The notes under the pieces: model-generated
What the model was told of the DNA's origin: nothing
The model's database searches: none
The model's input: only the letters and a program-made list of their open reading frames with translations
Made by a program: the position numbers and the translations under genes
DNA from: Balneola sp.
GTDB lineage: Bacteria > Bacteroidota > Rhodothermia > Balneolales > Balneolaceae
Assembly (NCBI GenBank): GCA_003712055.1
Contig: RHLJ01000002.1
Location: 434,001-498,000 of the forward strand
DNA: 64,000 bases
Direction: 5' to 3'
In this document: positions 29,100-37,696 of the stretch, one piece after another
Position numbering within the stretch: the first letter of the stretch is position 1
How the letters are laid out: every line of letters begins with the position of its first letter

Positions 29100-30212
29100 A
29101 TGAGACAATCTGCTAGACAGTCGCTTTGGGAAGATGCACTTTATGATCAAAAGTACGATTTAGCTGTTATCGGAGGTGGCTTAACAGGATTATCTACTGC
29201 TTATTTCTTCAAAAAAAAGCACCCAAGAGCAAAAGTTTTAGTTATTGATCGGGGCTTCTTCCCAATTGGAGCAAGTACCAGGAATGCAGGATTCGCTTGT
29301 ATTGGAACTATAGGTGAGTTTATATCTGACCTGGAAATAGATACAGAAGATCAGCTCAAGAGGCGGATCAGTGATAGATATTCTGGGTTAAAACTGCTAA
29401 GAGAAGTAATAGGTGATGAGCACCTTGAATATCAGCACACAGGAGGGTATGAGCTTTTCACCGATTCTGATGATTTTGCTACTGTTTGTTCAAAAATTGA
29501 ATTATTTAATAATTGGATGAAGGAACTGGTAGGCAGCGAAGCTCTTTTCAAGAAAACGGAATACCGAGGATACCCAGCCATCTTCAACCCAATCGAAGGG
29601 ATGTTACATCCTGGCAAAATGATCCAGGCACTTATTGAAATGAATTCACAGTTGGGGGTGCAATTCAGGTGGAATACCGATGTGGAAGAATTGGATCATG
29701 CCAATGGCTTAATTCATGCTGAACAGGGAGTTTCTATACATTCTGAGTTATTGATTCTCACTTCAAATGCATTTACCCAAAAAATATTACCGGATACCTC
29801 GATTAAGCCGGGAAGAGGTTTTGTATTTGTTACTTCAAAAATCGAGGACTTGAAGTGGAAGGGTACGTTTCATTACGATAAAGGCTATGTGTATTTCAGA
29901 AACCTTGGGAATGATCGGCTATTAATTGGTGGTGGTAGAAATGCAGACTATCAAACAGAAGAAACCGATGAGTTTGGAGTTAATGAATCTATCAAAGAGT
30001 ATATGACTGATTTTACCAATAATATAATTAAGCCTCCTAAGGGGTGGCAGATTGAGAGAGAGTGGTCGGGGATAATGGGATTTACTGAAACCAAATCTCC
30101 GATATTGGAATTCGTATCTGATAACTGTGTAATAGCAGCTGGCTTAAGCGGCATGGGAGTAGCAATGGGCATGAAGCTGGGAGAGTCTGCCGCTAATATA
30201 TTCGACTACTGA
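29100..30212 (+). CDS. FAD-dependent DAO-family amino-acid/amine oxidoreductase
   Basis: The protein has 370 residues. The FAD dinucleotide motif is LAVIGGGLTGLSTAYFF, followed by GASTRNAGFACIG, which resembles the GASGRNGG segment of gamma-glutamylputrescine oxidase-like enzymes. The C-terminal GLSGMGVAMGMKLGE closes the FAD site. It probably oxidises a secondary or primary amine or an N-substituted amino acid. It is coupled to the M20 hydrolase and overlaps the convergent NUDIX gene by seven bases. Confidence 0.87.
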   Translation: MRQSARQSLWEDALYDQKYDLAVIGGGLTGLSTAYFFKKKHPRAKVLVIDRGFFPIGASTRNAGFACIGTIGEFISDLEIDTEDQLKRRISDRYSGLKLLREVIGDEHLEYQHTGGYELFTDSDDFATVCSKIELFNNWMKELVGSEALFKKTEYRGYPAIFNPIEGMLHPGKMIQALIEMNSQLGVQFRWNTDVEELDHANGLIHAEQGVSIHSELLILTSNAFTQKILPDTSIKPGRGFVFVTSKIEDLKWKGTFHYDKGYVYFRNLGNDRLLIGGGRNADYQTEETDEFGVNESIKEYMTDFTNNIIKPPKGWQIEREWSGIMGFTETKSPILEFVSDNCVIAAGLSGMGVAMGMKLGESAANIFDY

Positions 30213-30844
30213 TCGGTATACTCCCGGTATAATTCGAGAAGTTCACTAATCATCATAGCCGTAGCACCCCAAAGCGGTACCCGGTGAATATCCCAAAAAG
30301 GAACGATATAAGGGGTATCTCTAAGTTGCCATTCTTCTCTTTTTCTGTTTTTTGTGGATGCTAATTCCGAAAGCGAAACAGTAAATACCTCATCTACCTC
30401 ATTGGGATTCAAACGAAAATCTTGAGCCTGGTCAATAAAACCCACCACAGGTGTTACCATATTATTCGAATGGTTTACATATAAGGGAGTCAGATTTCCT
30501 ACAACCGATACCTCATTTTCTGAAATCCCGATTTCTTCTCTGGATTCCCTTAAAGCTGTTTGTTCAAAGGTTTCATTTCCTTCTTTACCACCTCCAGGAA
30601 AGCTTAATTGGCCTCCATGCTTAATTCCGGATGTTCGTAAGGTAAGAATCAATTCAAGTTCGCCAGTCCATGATGTAATGGGTACCAACACACTGCTATT
30701 GCGATAATTTCCATTTTCTACATTATTGGATTTAAAAGAGGGGTTTTTGAGATGAGCTGGGTACGGTCTCATTAAATTCTGTGCTGTTTCACCTGGTAGA
30801 ATTTGTTCAAATCTTTTTTTGAGAAATACCTCGAAATCTGTCAT
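30206..30844 (-). CDS. NUDIX hydrolase, CoA pyrophosphatase type
   Basis: The protein has 212 residues. The Nudix box GGGKEGNETFEQTALRESRE then EIG is intact. The segment ILTLRTSGIKHGGQLSFPGG matches the motif that marks coenzyme A diphosphatases (NudL/PCD1 group), which cut CoA or oxidised CoA to 4'-phosphopantetheine and 3',5'-ADP. It is a single gene, divergent from the kinase operon. Confidence 0.87.
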   Translation of the reverse strand: MTDFEVFLKKRFEQILPGETAQNLMRPYPAHLKNPSFKSNNVENGNYRNSSVLVPITSWTGELELILTLRTSGIKHGGQLSFPGGGKEGNETFEQTALRESREEIGISENEVSVVGNLTPLYVNHSNNMVTPVVGFIDQAQDFRLNPNEVDEVFTVSLSELASTKNRKREEWQLRDTPYIVPFWDIHRVPLWGATAMMISELLELYREYTDQ

Positions 30845-30877
30845 TAAATGTATCTAGGGGTTGGTTCAAAAGAAGCT

Positions 30878-30885
30878 TAACTTTG
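30878..30885 (+). promoter_or_regulatory. -7 promoter box of the kinase-SemiSWEET-rdgB-symporter operon
   Basis: TAACTTTG is a full match to TAnnTTTG, 48 bases before the kinase ATG in the divergent space with the NUDIX gene. Confidence 0.45.
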
Positions 30886-30933
30886 CGCTTCTATAATTAA
30901 TATAAGTTTCAAAAAATTCGTTCTTAAAGCTTA

Positions 30934-31926
30934 ATGAAAACTTACAATGTATATGGCATTGGAAATGCCCTGGTTGATCTGGAATTTAAAATCTCGGATG
31001 AGTTCATCAAAAAACATGGTATCGAAAAAGGAATGATGACCCTGGTTGATGAAGAGAAACAGAATCAGCTTATCAATGCAATTAACATGGAAGGTGTGGG
31101 GAGGATGTCTGGAGGATCAGCAGCTAACACAGTTTATGCTATTAGCCAATTTGGAGGAAAATCTTTCTACTCATGTAAAGTGGCTAATGATAAGTTTGGA
31201 GATTTCTTTTTGGACGAAATGGGAGAAGCAGGGATAAAAACAAATTTAGATCAAAAAGAGAGGGAAGAGGGTACCACAGGTAAATGCCTTGTAATGATTA
31301 GCGAAGATGCTGAACGAACAATGAACACCTTTCTTGGAATAACAACAAACCTCTCTGTTTCAGACGTTGATGAGTTGTCACTTAAAGATTCCGAGTATTT
31401 ATATATGGAAGGGTATCTTGTGGCATCTCCTACTGCTTTTGAAGCAATGAAATTAACCAAAAGAATTGCAGAAGAGAATGGAGTTAAAACTTCTATAACC
31501 CTCTCTGACCCAACCATTGTAGAGTTTTTTAAGGATAAATTTTATGAAGTAATTGGTGCTTCAGTTGATCTTCTTTTTTGTAATGAGGAAGAAGCCATTA
31601 TGTTTACTGAAACGCAGGATGTAATGGAAGCTCGTGAGGAGTTAAAAAAATCCGCAAAGCGTTTTGTGATTACCCAGGGTAAGAATGGAGCTATGATTTT
31701 TGATGGAGACACTTTCATAGATATTGAACCCTATGAAGTAAACGCAATCAATGCGAATGGAGCCGGAGATATGTTTGCAGGAGCTTTTTTGTACGGTATT
31801 ACTAATGGATTGGGTTATGCCGATTCGGGTAAACTGGCAAGTCTTGCATCTTCAAAAGTAGTATCTCAATTTGGCCCAAGGTTAAAATGGCATGAAGTTC
31901 AGGAAATTTTGAAGGCTTCGAGATGA
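30934..31926 (+). CDS. PfkB-family carbohydrate/adenosine kinase
   Basis: The protein has 330 residues. Both PfkB signatures are present: GGSAANTVYAISQFGG near residue 60 and NANGAGDMFAGAFLYGI, with the catalytic Asp of GAGD. The start YGIGNALVDLEFKI and TGKCLVMISEDAERTMNTFLG resemble bacterial adenosine-kinase-like members. Ribokinase or another sugar kinase remains possible. The next gene starts inside its stop codon (ATGA), so translation is coupled. Confidence 0.87.
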   Translation: MKTYNVYGIGNALVDLEFKISDEFIKKHGIEKGMMTLVDEEKQNQLINAINMEGVGRMSGGSAANTVYAISQFGGKSFYSCKVANDKFGDFFLDEMGEAGIKTNLDQKEREEGTTGKCLVMISEDAERTMNTFLGITTNLSVSDVDELSLKDSEYLYMEGYLVASPTAFEAMKLTKRIAEENGVKTSITLSDPTIVEFFKDKFYEVIGASVDLLFCNEEEAIMFTETQDVMEAREELKKSAKRFVITQGKNGAMIFDGDTFIDIEPYEVNAINANGAGDMFAGAFLYGITNGLGYADSGKLASLASSKVVSQFGPRLKWHEVQEILKASR

Positions 31927-32186
31927 GTGGGATTGAAATACTTGGCTGGACGGGGTTTGGTATCCTGATTATGGCTTGGATACCCCAAACAATAGATACA
32001 ATCAAGGCAGGGAAAACAGATTTAAATATTGCTTTTATCTTGATGTATGTAGTTTCAAGTTTACTCCTAACAATCTATTCCATTCTCGAAAATGATCACG
32101 TATTTATTGCTCTTAATGGTCTTTTAACAATTGGGAGTGGTATTAATCTGTACTACAAACTCTTTCCACGGCAAAAAAATGAATAA
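31923..32186 (+). CDS. SemiSWEET-family sugar transporter
   Basis: The protein has 87 residues with three transmembrane helices and the PQ-loop dipeptide in MAWIPQTIDTIKAGKTD, as in bacterial SemiSWEETs, which dimerise to make one sugar pore. Its stop lies inside the following rdgB gene (8 bases overlap). A link with the upstream PfkB kinase, which could phosphorylate an imported sugar or nucleoside, is a reasonable inference. Confidence 0.87.
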   Translation: MSGIEILGWTGFGILIMAWIPQTIDTIKAGKTDLNIAFILMYVVSSLLLTIYSILENDHVFIALNGLLTIGSGINLYYKLFPRQKNE

Positions 32187-32766
32187 ACTTGTACTGGCAT
32201 CGAGGAATAAAGATAAAATAGAGGAAATGAAAAGCCTGCTTTCAAAATTAGGCATAGAAGTACTCTCAGCTTTAGATTTTCCACATCTTCAGGATGTAGA
32301 TGAAGACCAGCCAAGTTTGGAAGGAAATGCCTTAAAAAAAGCACGCTATGTTTTTCAGGAAACAGGATTTCCAGCACTTTCTGATGATACAGGACTTGAA
32401 GTGAATGCATTAGATGGAGCACCGGGAGTATACTCTGCCCGATATTCAGGTGAAGACGCAAGTTATCAGGATAATGTAGATAAACTGCTTAGAGAAATGT
32501 CGCCGATGGAAAATCGAACAGCTCAATTTCGTACCGTAGTAGCACTGGTTGATGGAGAAAAAGAATACACTTTTGAAGGGGTTTGTAAAGGTAAAATCCT
32601 TACTCAGGAGAAAGGGAACAAAGGTTTTGGATATGATCCTGTTTTTAAGCCTGATGGGTTTGAGAACAGCTTTGCTGAAATGGAAGCTGTTTTGAAGAAC
32701 GAAATTAGTCACCGTTGGCGCGCCATCCAGAAATTTATAAACTACTTATCCGAATTTGACAACTGA
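32179..32766 (+). CDS. rdgB: XTP/dITP diphosphatase (RdgB/HAM1)
   Basis: The ATG at 32179 gives 195 residues and starts with the family motif KLVLASRNKDKIEEMKSLL; an upstream start would add 16 unrelated residues. Other marks: ALSDDTGLEVNALDGAPGVY, SARYSG, GFGYDPVFKPDG and ISHRWRAI. The enzyme removes ITP, XTP and their deoxy forms so that they are not built into DNA or RNA. It overlaps genes on both sides. Confidence 0.95.
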   Translation: MNKLVLASRNKDKIEEMKSLLSKLGIEVLSALDFPHLQDVDEDQPSLEGNALKKARYVFQETGFPALSDDTGLEVNALDGAPGVYSARYSGEDASYQDNVDKLLREMSPMENRTAQFRTVVALVDGEKEYTFEGVCKGKILTQEKGNKGFGYDPVFKPDGFENSFAEMEAVLKNEISHRWRAIQKFINYLSEFDN

Positions 32767-34307
32767 TGCAGTTTGGACTGATAGATTATATTGTTCTTGT
32801 TTTATATCTGGTTGGAGTAGCCTTTTTTGGATTCAAAGCATCAGGAAAACAAAAATCTGCTAAAGACTATTTTCTAGCGGGGGACGGTGTTCCCTGGTGG
32901 GCAGCACTTTTTTCTGTTGTTGCTACTGAAACAAGCACCCTTACTTTTATAAGCATTCCTGCTGTAGCCTATGGAGGAAATCTCACCTTTTTGCAAATTA
33001 CGCTGGGTTATTTAATAGGTCGGATTATAGTAGCGTTCTACTTCTTGCCTAAATACTATGAAGGAGAACTATATACCGCGTATCAGTTTCTGGAAAGACG
33101 TTTCGGTGCTAAAATGCGCAATGCTACGAGTGCCACTTTTATGTTTACCCGATTACTTGCCGATGGAGTAAGGTTGTTTGCAACAGCTATTCCACTTGCA
33201 ATAATATTGAGGTTTGGAGGAGCTTTTACCCAAATGGGTGATTTAGAACTTTATGTCTTGTCCATTCTGATAATTTCTGTTATTACTCTGTTTTATACTT
33301 TTTTTGGAGGAATTAAAGCGGTGGTTTGGATGGACGTGGTACAGATGATAGTGTATTTAGGTGGTGCAGGGCTGGCACTCTTTTTACTATTAAATCAGCT
33401 TCCTGATGGGTGGAAAACAGTAACCGATATGGCCAGACCTGATCATAAGCTTCAAATATTCAGATCAGGTTTCGATCTATCATTTAAGGAGTTCATTGCT
33501 CAACCCTATACCTTTTTTACTGCACTAGTTGGTGGAGCTGTCTTTTCACTAGCTTCCCATGGTACAGATCAACTATTAGTACAACGATTACTTGCTACCG
33601 GAGATCTGAAATCGGGTCAAAAAGCTCTGGTGTGGAGTGGAGTAGTTGTAATGCTACAGTTTGCCCTATTTCTCGTGATCGGCTTACTGCTATTTGCTTT
33701 CTATAATGGAGTAAATCCTGATGTACTAGGTTTGGCTACCAATGACGAAATTTTTGCGAAATTCATTGTTGAACATTTACCACCAGGTATTTCAGGATTA
33801 ATTGTAGCGGCACTTTTTGCTGCCGCTATGAGTAGTCTTAGTTCCTCACTTAATTCTCTAGCCTCAGCTACTACCTTTGATTTCTACAAACCATATTTCA
33901 GCAAGGAGAACAATGCTGAAAAAGATTTGATGATCTCAAGGAGGATTACACTTGTTTGGGGAGTCATACTTACAGTTTCGGCGCTTATCTTTGCTTATCT
34001 GCAATTGCAAGAAGGTGAACGACCTACAGTAGTTGAACTTGGCTTGGGGATAGCTTCCTATACATATGGTGGGCTTTTGGGTGCTTTCTTGTTGGGTATG
34101 TTTTTTACCAAGCCTACTACTAAAGATGCATTAATTGGCTTTTTTGCAGGATTAATTTCTCTGCTCTTTTTAGTTAATGGCCCGGTTCAACAGATACTAC
34201 CGGGTGAAGGTCTGATAATTGCCTGGCCACTTTACACACTAGTAGGAAGCTTGATTGTAATAGGAGTGGCGTTAGTTAGCGAAAAAATAAGAAGCGGGTT
34301 GTCTTAG
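32766..34307 (+). CDS. Sodium:solute symporter (SSS family)
   Basis: The protein has 513 residues with about 13 transmembrane helices. It begins with the typical IDYIVLVLYLVGVAFFG and has SAKDYFLAGDGVPWW and AALFAAAMSSLSSSLNSLAS, the conserved sodium-site helix of SSS carriers. It most resembles the SGLT/putative sugar group. The start codon shares a base with the rdgB stop, so it is the fourth gene of a compact operon with a kinase and SemiSWEET. Confidence 0.9.
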   Translation: MQFGLIDYIVLVLYLVGVAFFGFKASGKQKSAKDYFLAGDGVPWWAALFSVVATETSTLTFISIPAVAYGGNLTFLQITLGYLIGRIIVAFYFLPKYYEGELYTAYQFLERRFGAKMRNATSATFMFTRLLADGVRLFATAIPLAIILRFGGAFTQMGDLELYVLSILIISVITLFYTFFGGIKAVVWMDVVQMIVYLGGAGLALFLLLNQLPDGWKTVTDMARPDHKLQIFRSGFDLSFKEFIAQPYTFFTALVGGAVFSLASHGTDQLLVQRLLATGDLKSGQKALVWSGVVVMLQFALFLVIGLLLFAFYNGVNPDVLGLATNDEIFAKFIVEHLPPGISGLIVAALFAAAMSSLSSSLNSLASATTFDFYKPYFSKENNAEKDLMISRRITLVWGVILTVSALIFAYLQLQEGERPTVVELGLGIASYTYGGLLGAFLLGMFFTKPTTKDALIGFFAGLISLLFLVNGPVQQILPGEGLIIAWPLYTLVGSLIVIGVALVSEKIRSGLS

Positions 34308-34690
34308 TCGAGGATAGTTCCTTGGCCGTCTTCCTTGTTTATAGTCCTGATAAACTCTTTTAAACCTTCCAGGCTTTTCATATCAACATGGTAGGCTATA
34401 AAGTTATAGAGTTCTTCTAATGGTTCCTGAAGCTCTTTGTCAGTAGTTGCAGTATCCAGATTGATCATAACTTCACTAGACTCAAAATCTTTTCTGATCA
34501 AACTGAACATGTAATGATTATCCGAAGAGCCATCAATTCTCTTTAGCGTAAGAATCAGGTCTTCCAGATCCTTATTTACCGTTTTATATACAAATGAGTT
34601 TAGACTGTTTCTCTTCCAAATGATATTCTCTGTGATCGTAGCCTCTTGAATTTCGAATAGAGCAGCGGTGTAGTCGTTTATTGCCTTCAT
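34304..34690 (-). CDS. Hypothetical small cytoplasmic protein
   Basis: The protein has 128 residues and is not recognised. It is rich in acidic and helical segments with an alternating beta pattern in the middle (LEDLILTLKRIDGSSDNHYMFSLI). It has no signal, membrane segment or cysteines. It overlaps the end of the symporter gene by four bases on the opposite strand. Confidence 0.5.
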   Translation of the reverse strand: MKAINDYTAALFEIQEATITENIIWKRNSLNSFVYKTVNKDLEDLILTLKRIDGSSDNHYMFSLIRKDFESSEVMINLDTATTDKELQEPLEELYNFIAYHVDMKSLEGLKEFIRTINKEDGQGTILD

Positions 34691-34799
34691 AGGAATATGG
34701 TTGATTTCAATTGTCCTTTACCTGACGGATTGTTGCTTATGTCTTTTCTATCACTTAACTACCAGACCGACCGATTAATGTTAGGAATAATTGTTAAAA

Positions 34800-35279
34800 A
34801 TGTCTAACAAAGATTTAATAGTAAGTTTTTACAACTCTTTTGCTCGGAAAGACTTTGAGAATATGGGAATTGTCTATGATGATAGAGCCACATTCGATGA
34901 CCCTGCGTTCAGTCTTAAAGGAAGAGAAATCGCAGCCATGTGGCATATGCTTTGTGAGAGAGGCAGAGACCTCGAAATAACTTTTGAAGCAGTTAAAGAA
35001 GAAGGAGGATATGTATATGCTCATTGGGAAGCTATTTATTCTTTTTCACTTACAAAGCGAAAAGTTCATAATAAAATTGATGCCAGGTTTCGATTTGAAG
35101 ACCAAAAAGTGATCGAACATATAGATACATTCAACTTCTGGCGTTGGTCTTCGCAAGCGTTAGGTACACCTGGAATAGTATTAGGCTGGTCTCCATTTTT
35201 GAAGAACAGAGTTAGGAAACAGGCAGCGGATTCCTTAACTACTTTTATTTCAAAGAATCCCAAATACCAGGCCGATTAA
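34800..35279 (+). CDS. NTF2-like / SnoaL-fold protein
   Basis: Using the ATG at 34800, the protein has 159 residues. The pattern IVSFYNSFARKDFENMGIVYDDRATFDDPAFS and the C-terminal beta strands, ending KVIEHIDTFNFWRWSSQAL, fit the nuclear transport factor 2 (SnoaL-like) cone fold. Such small proteins are isomerases, hydrolases or binding modules, and the function here is unknown. It lies 20 bases before the aminotransferase gene, so co-transcription is likely. Confidence 0.75.
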   Translation: MSNKDLIVSFYNSFARKDFENMGIVYDDRATFDDPAFSLKGREIAAMWHMLCERGRDLEITFEAVKEEGGYVYAHWEAIYSFSLTKRKVHNKIDARFRFEDQKVIEHIDTFNFWRWSSQALGTPGIVLGWSPFLKNRVRKQAADSLTTFISKNPKYQAD

Positions 35280-35299
35280 AAAGCTTTCACTCACTTTTT

Positions 35300-36598
35300 A
35301 TGCGTCAAAAATTACTCAGTGACGGAGCAAAAGAGCTCAGTTATGAAATCCGGGAAATTGTAAAGAAAGCAAAGCTCTTACAGGAAAAGGGGCAAGAGAT
35401 TTTTTGGGAGAATATTGGTGATCCGATACAAAAAAACGCACAAATTCCTCATTGGATCAAAGAAATTGTGACAGAGTTATCCCGTGATGACAAAACCTAT
35501 GGATATTGTGATTCTAAGGGAGAACTTGAAACCCGTGAATTTTTGGCTCAGCGTACCAATGCATTAGATGGTGTTCAAATAACATCTGAGGATATTTTAT
35601 TCTTCAATGGGCTTGGTGATGCTATAGCAACATTATATCATTACCTGGAACCCACTACGCGGGTAATTGGGCCTTCTCCGGCGTATTCGACTCATTCATC
35701 TGCTGAGGCTGCTCACGCCAATAACCAGCCATTAACCTATAGGCTGGATCCTGAGAACCATTGGTATCCGGATATGGATGATCTGCGAAATAAGGTGAAA
35801 TATAATCCCAATATCGTAGCCATTTTGATTATCAATCCGGACAACCCAACCGGAATGGTTTATCCAAAGGAGATCCTGGACGAAATTGTGTTACTGGCAA
35901 AAGAATACAACCTATTTCTTATATCGGATGAGATCTATAATCAGATCACTTATAACGGAGCACGAGCTTATGCACTTTCTGAGGTGATTAAAGATGTTCC
36001 GGGAATAGCTATGAAAGGCATTTCTAAAGAATTACCATGGCCCGGTGCTCGCTGTGGTTGGATTGAGTGTTATAATAGAAATTCAGATCCGGAATTCGAT
36101 CGGCTTTGTAAAACGCTGGATGACGCCAAAATGATAGAAGTTTGTTCCACAACTCTTCCTCAACTCGCCATTCCCAGGATTTTAGGAGATCCCAGATATC
36201 AGGAATACAGGGAGGAATTGAATACAAAAATTGGGAATAGAAGCAGCTTTATCTCCGAAACACTTCAGGAAGTACCAGAGCTTACATTCAACCCAACTTA
36301 TGGAGCTTTTTACAATACTATCGTTTTTAAGGAGGGTGCATTAAATGAGAAACAATCTCTACCGATTGAGCACCCCGCCATCAAAGAGCTGGTAGAGGAT
36401 TGGGTGGATGGAGTTTCTCTGGATACACGATTTGTGTACTATTTGCTTGGAGCTACGGGGATATGTGTAGTTCCCATTTCTTCCTTTTGTTCAGATTTGC
36501 TTGGTTTCCGTATCACGCTGCTTGAAGAGGACGAAGAGTTACTGAAGGAGATATTTACAACATTGAAAGATTCGATAAGATTGTATCTTGACTCATAG
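35300..36598 (+). CDS. Class I/II pyridoxal-phosphate aminotransferase
   Basis: The protein has 432 residues. PLP-site motifs: NPDNPTGMVYP, ISDEIYNQITYNG, the Schiff-base Lys in MKGISKELPWPGARCGW, and the terminal Arg region (GFRITLLEED). It probably uses an alanine, aspartate or aromatic amino donor, but the specificity cannot be set. It is followed after a palindromic repeat by a class IV aminotransferase and a sulfotransferase-like gene on the same strand. Confidence 0.9.
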   Translation: MRQKLLSDGAKELSYEIREIVKKAKLLQEKGQEIFWENIGDPIQKNAQIPHWIKEIVTELSRDDKTYGYCDSKGELETREFLAQRTNALDGVQITSEDILFFNGLGDAIATLYHYLEPTTRVIGPSPAYSTHSSAEAAHANNQPLTYRLDPENHWYPDMDDLRNKVKYNPNIVAILIINPDNPTGMVYPKEILDEIVLLAKEYNLFLISDEIYNQITYNGARAYALSEVIKDVPGIAMKGISKELPWPGARCGWIECYNRNSDPEFDRLCKTLDDAKMIEVCSTTLPQLAIPRILGDPRYQEYREELNTKIGNRSSFISETLQEVPELTFNPTYGAFYNTIVFKEGALNEKQSLPIEHPAIKELVEDWVDGVSLDTRFVYYLLGATGICVVPISSFCSDLLGFRITLLEEDEELLKEIFTTLKDSIRLYLDS

Positions 36599-36607
36599 TT
36601 TATTAAA

Positions 36608-36679
36608 GTCGTCCTGAGGGTACTACCGAAGGATCTTGCCGTATACCCGCCAGGATTCTTCGCTTTCGCTCAGAATGAC
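36608..36679. repeat. 72-bp palindromic intergenic repeat
   Basis: The ends GTCGTCCTGAGGGTA and TTTCGCTCAGAATGAC are imperfect inverted repeats and the centre is GTATAC at 36641-36646. It belongs to a common class of dispersed bacterial palindromes beginning GTCATYCTGAG. It reaches past a possible ATG at 36675, which argues against that start for the next gene. Confidence 0.6.
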
Positions 36680-36698
36680 ATATTATTTTAATTTTCAT

Positions 36699-37613
36699 AT
36701 GCCTAATGGAACCCACAACGCCATACATGACCCTCGGAATGAACAAGTTCTCATTTCCATCAATGGGGAGTTATTTCCTAGACAGGAAGCGAAGATCTCA
36801 GTTTTTGACAGTGGCTATTTAGTAGGGGATGGGGTCTGGGAAGGTTTGAGATTGCATCATGGAAGCCTAGTCTTCTGGGACGAACATATGGATCGTCTCT
36901 GGCAGGGAGCCAAAGCAATTGGCATGGATTTGGGGATAAGCCGGAAAGAGCTCAAAACAATGGTTCAAAACGTACTGGATGCTAACCAAATGGATGATGG
37001 TGTCCACGTTCGGATCATGGTAACACGTGGTATTAAAAAGACCCCAAGTCAGGATCCAAGGCTAACTATATCAGGGCCTAATGTGGTAATAATAGCAGAG
37101 CATAAACAAGCTGACCCTGAAACCAGAAATAAAGGAATTACCCTCTTCACAAGTACCATCCGGCGCGGTTCTCCGGATTATTTAGATCCAAGACTGAACT
37201 GTCATAGTAAGCTTCATGAGGTGCAGGCATTAATTCAGGCATTGGAAGCGGGAGCTGATGAGGCCTTGATGTTGGATATCCATGGATTTGTAAGCACCTG
37301 CAATGCTACCAACTTTTTCATGGTGAAAGATGGGGAGGTATGGACATCCACCGGGCAGTATTGCATGAATGGTATTACGCGTGGAAAGGTAATAGAGGTT
37401 TGCGAAGAAAATAACATTCCATGCCTCCAGAAGAATTTCTCGTTATATGATGTGTATGGAGCTGATGAAGCCTTTGTAACAGGTAGTTTTGGCGGACTTA
37501 CACCAGTAACTAAGATTGATGGACGTGTTATTTTGGATTCAGTTCCCGGAACTATTACAGGGCTACTTCAGAAATTGTACCAGGGCAAGATTGAATCCGC
37601 TACAAAAAATTAA
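36699..37613 (+). CDS. Class IV (fold-type IV) aminotransferase, BCAT/DAAT-like
   Basis: The start at ATG 36699 gives 304 residues; an ATG at 36675 lies inside a repeat element. Fold-type IV marks: KISVFDSGYLVGDGVWEGLR, the PLP Lys in LNCHSKLHEVQAL, and EALMLDIHGFVSTCNATNFF. The family holds branched-chain and D-amino-acid aminotransferases and aminodeoxychorismate lyase. No branched-chain or folate genes are nearby; the next gene is a sulfotransferase-like protein. Substrate is unknown. Confidence 0.88.
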   Translation: MPNGTHNAIHDPRNEQVLISINGELFPRQEAKISVFDSGYLVGDGVWEGLRLHHGSLVFWDEHMDRLWQGAKAIGMDLGISRKELKTMVQNVLDANQMDDGVHVRIMVTRGIKKTPSQDPRLTISGPNVVIIAEHKQADPETRNKGITLFTSTIRRGSPDYLDPRLNCHSKLHEVQALIQALEAGADEALMLDIHGFVSTCNATNFFMVKDGEVWTSTGQYCMNGITRGKVIEVCEENNIPCLQKNFSLYDVYGADEAFVTGSFGGLTPVTKIDGRVILDSVPGTITGLLQKLYQGKIESATKN

Positions 37614-37621
37614 AAATGTAG

Positions 37622-37675
37622 AATTAAAGATTAAAAATTGGGAACTAGCTAGTAACCAATTTTTAATCTTTAATT
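37622..37675. repeat. Long inverted repeat between the aminotransferase and sulfotransferase genes
   Basis: A 20-base perfect stem (37622-37641 with 37656-37675) of AT-rich sequence surrounds a 14-base loop that itself contains the palindrome ACTAGCTAGT. TTTTTAATTC follows. It may terminate transcription, or be one of the AT-rich mobile repeats seen in these genomes. Confidence 0.6.
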
Positions 37676-37696
37676 TTTAATTCTTAATCCCACGAA

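Noticed and set aside
29100-30212. The FAD oxidoreductase as the missing MnmC(o) partner of MnmD
   Set aside because: Its GASTRNAG motif and coupling to an M20 hydrolase fit the gamma-glutamylputrescine oxidase-like group, not the MnmC oxidase domain, and two genes separate it from mnmD on the other strand.
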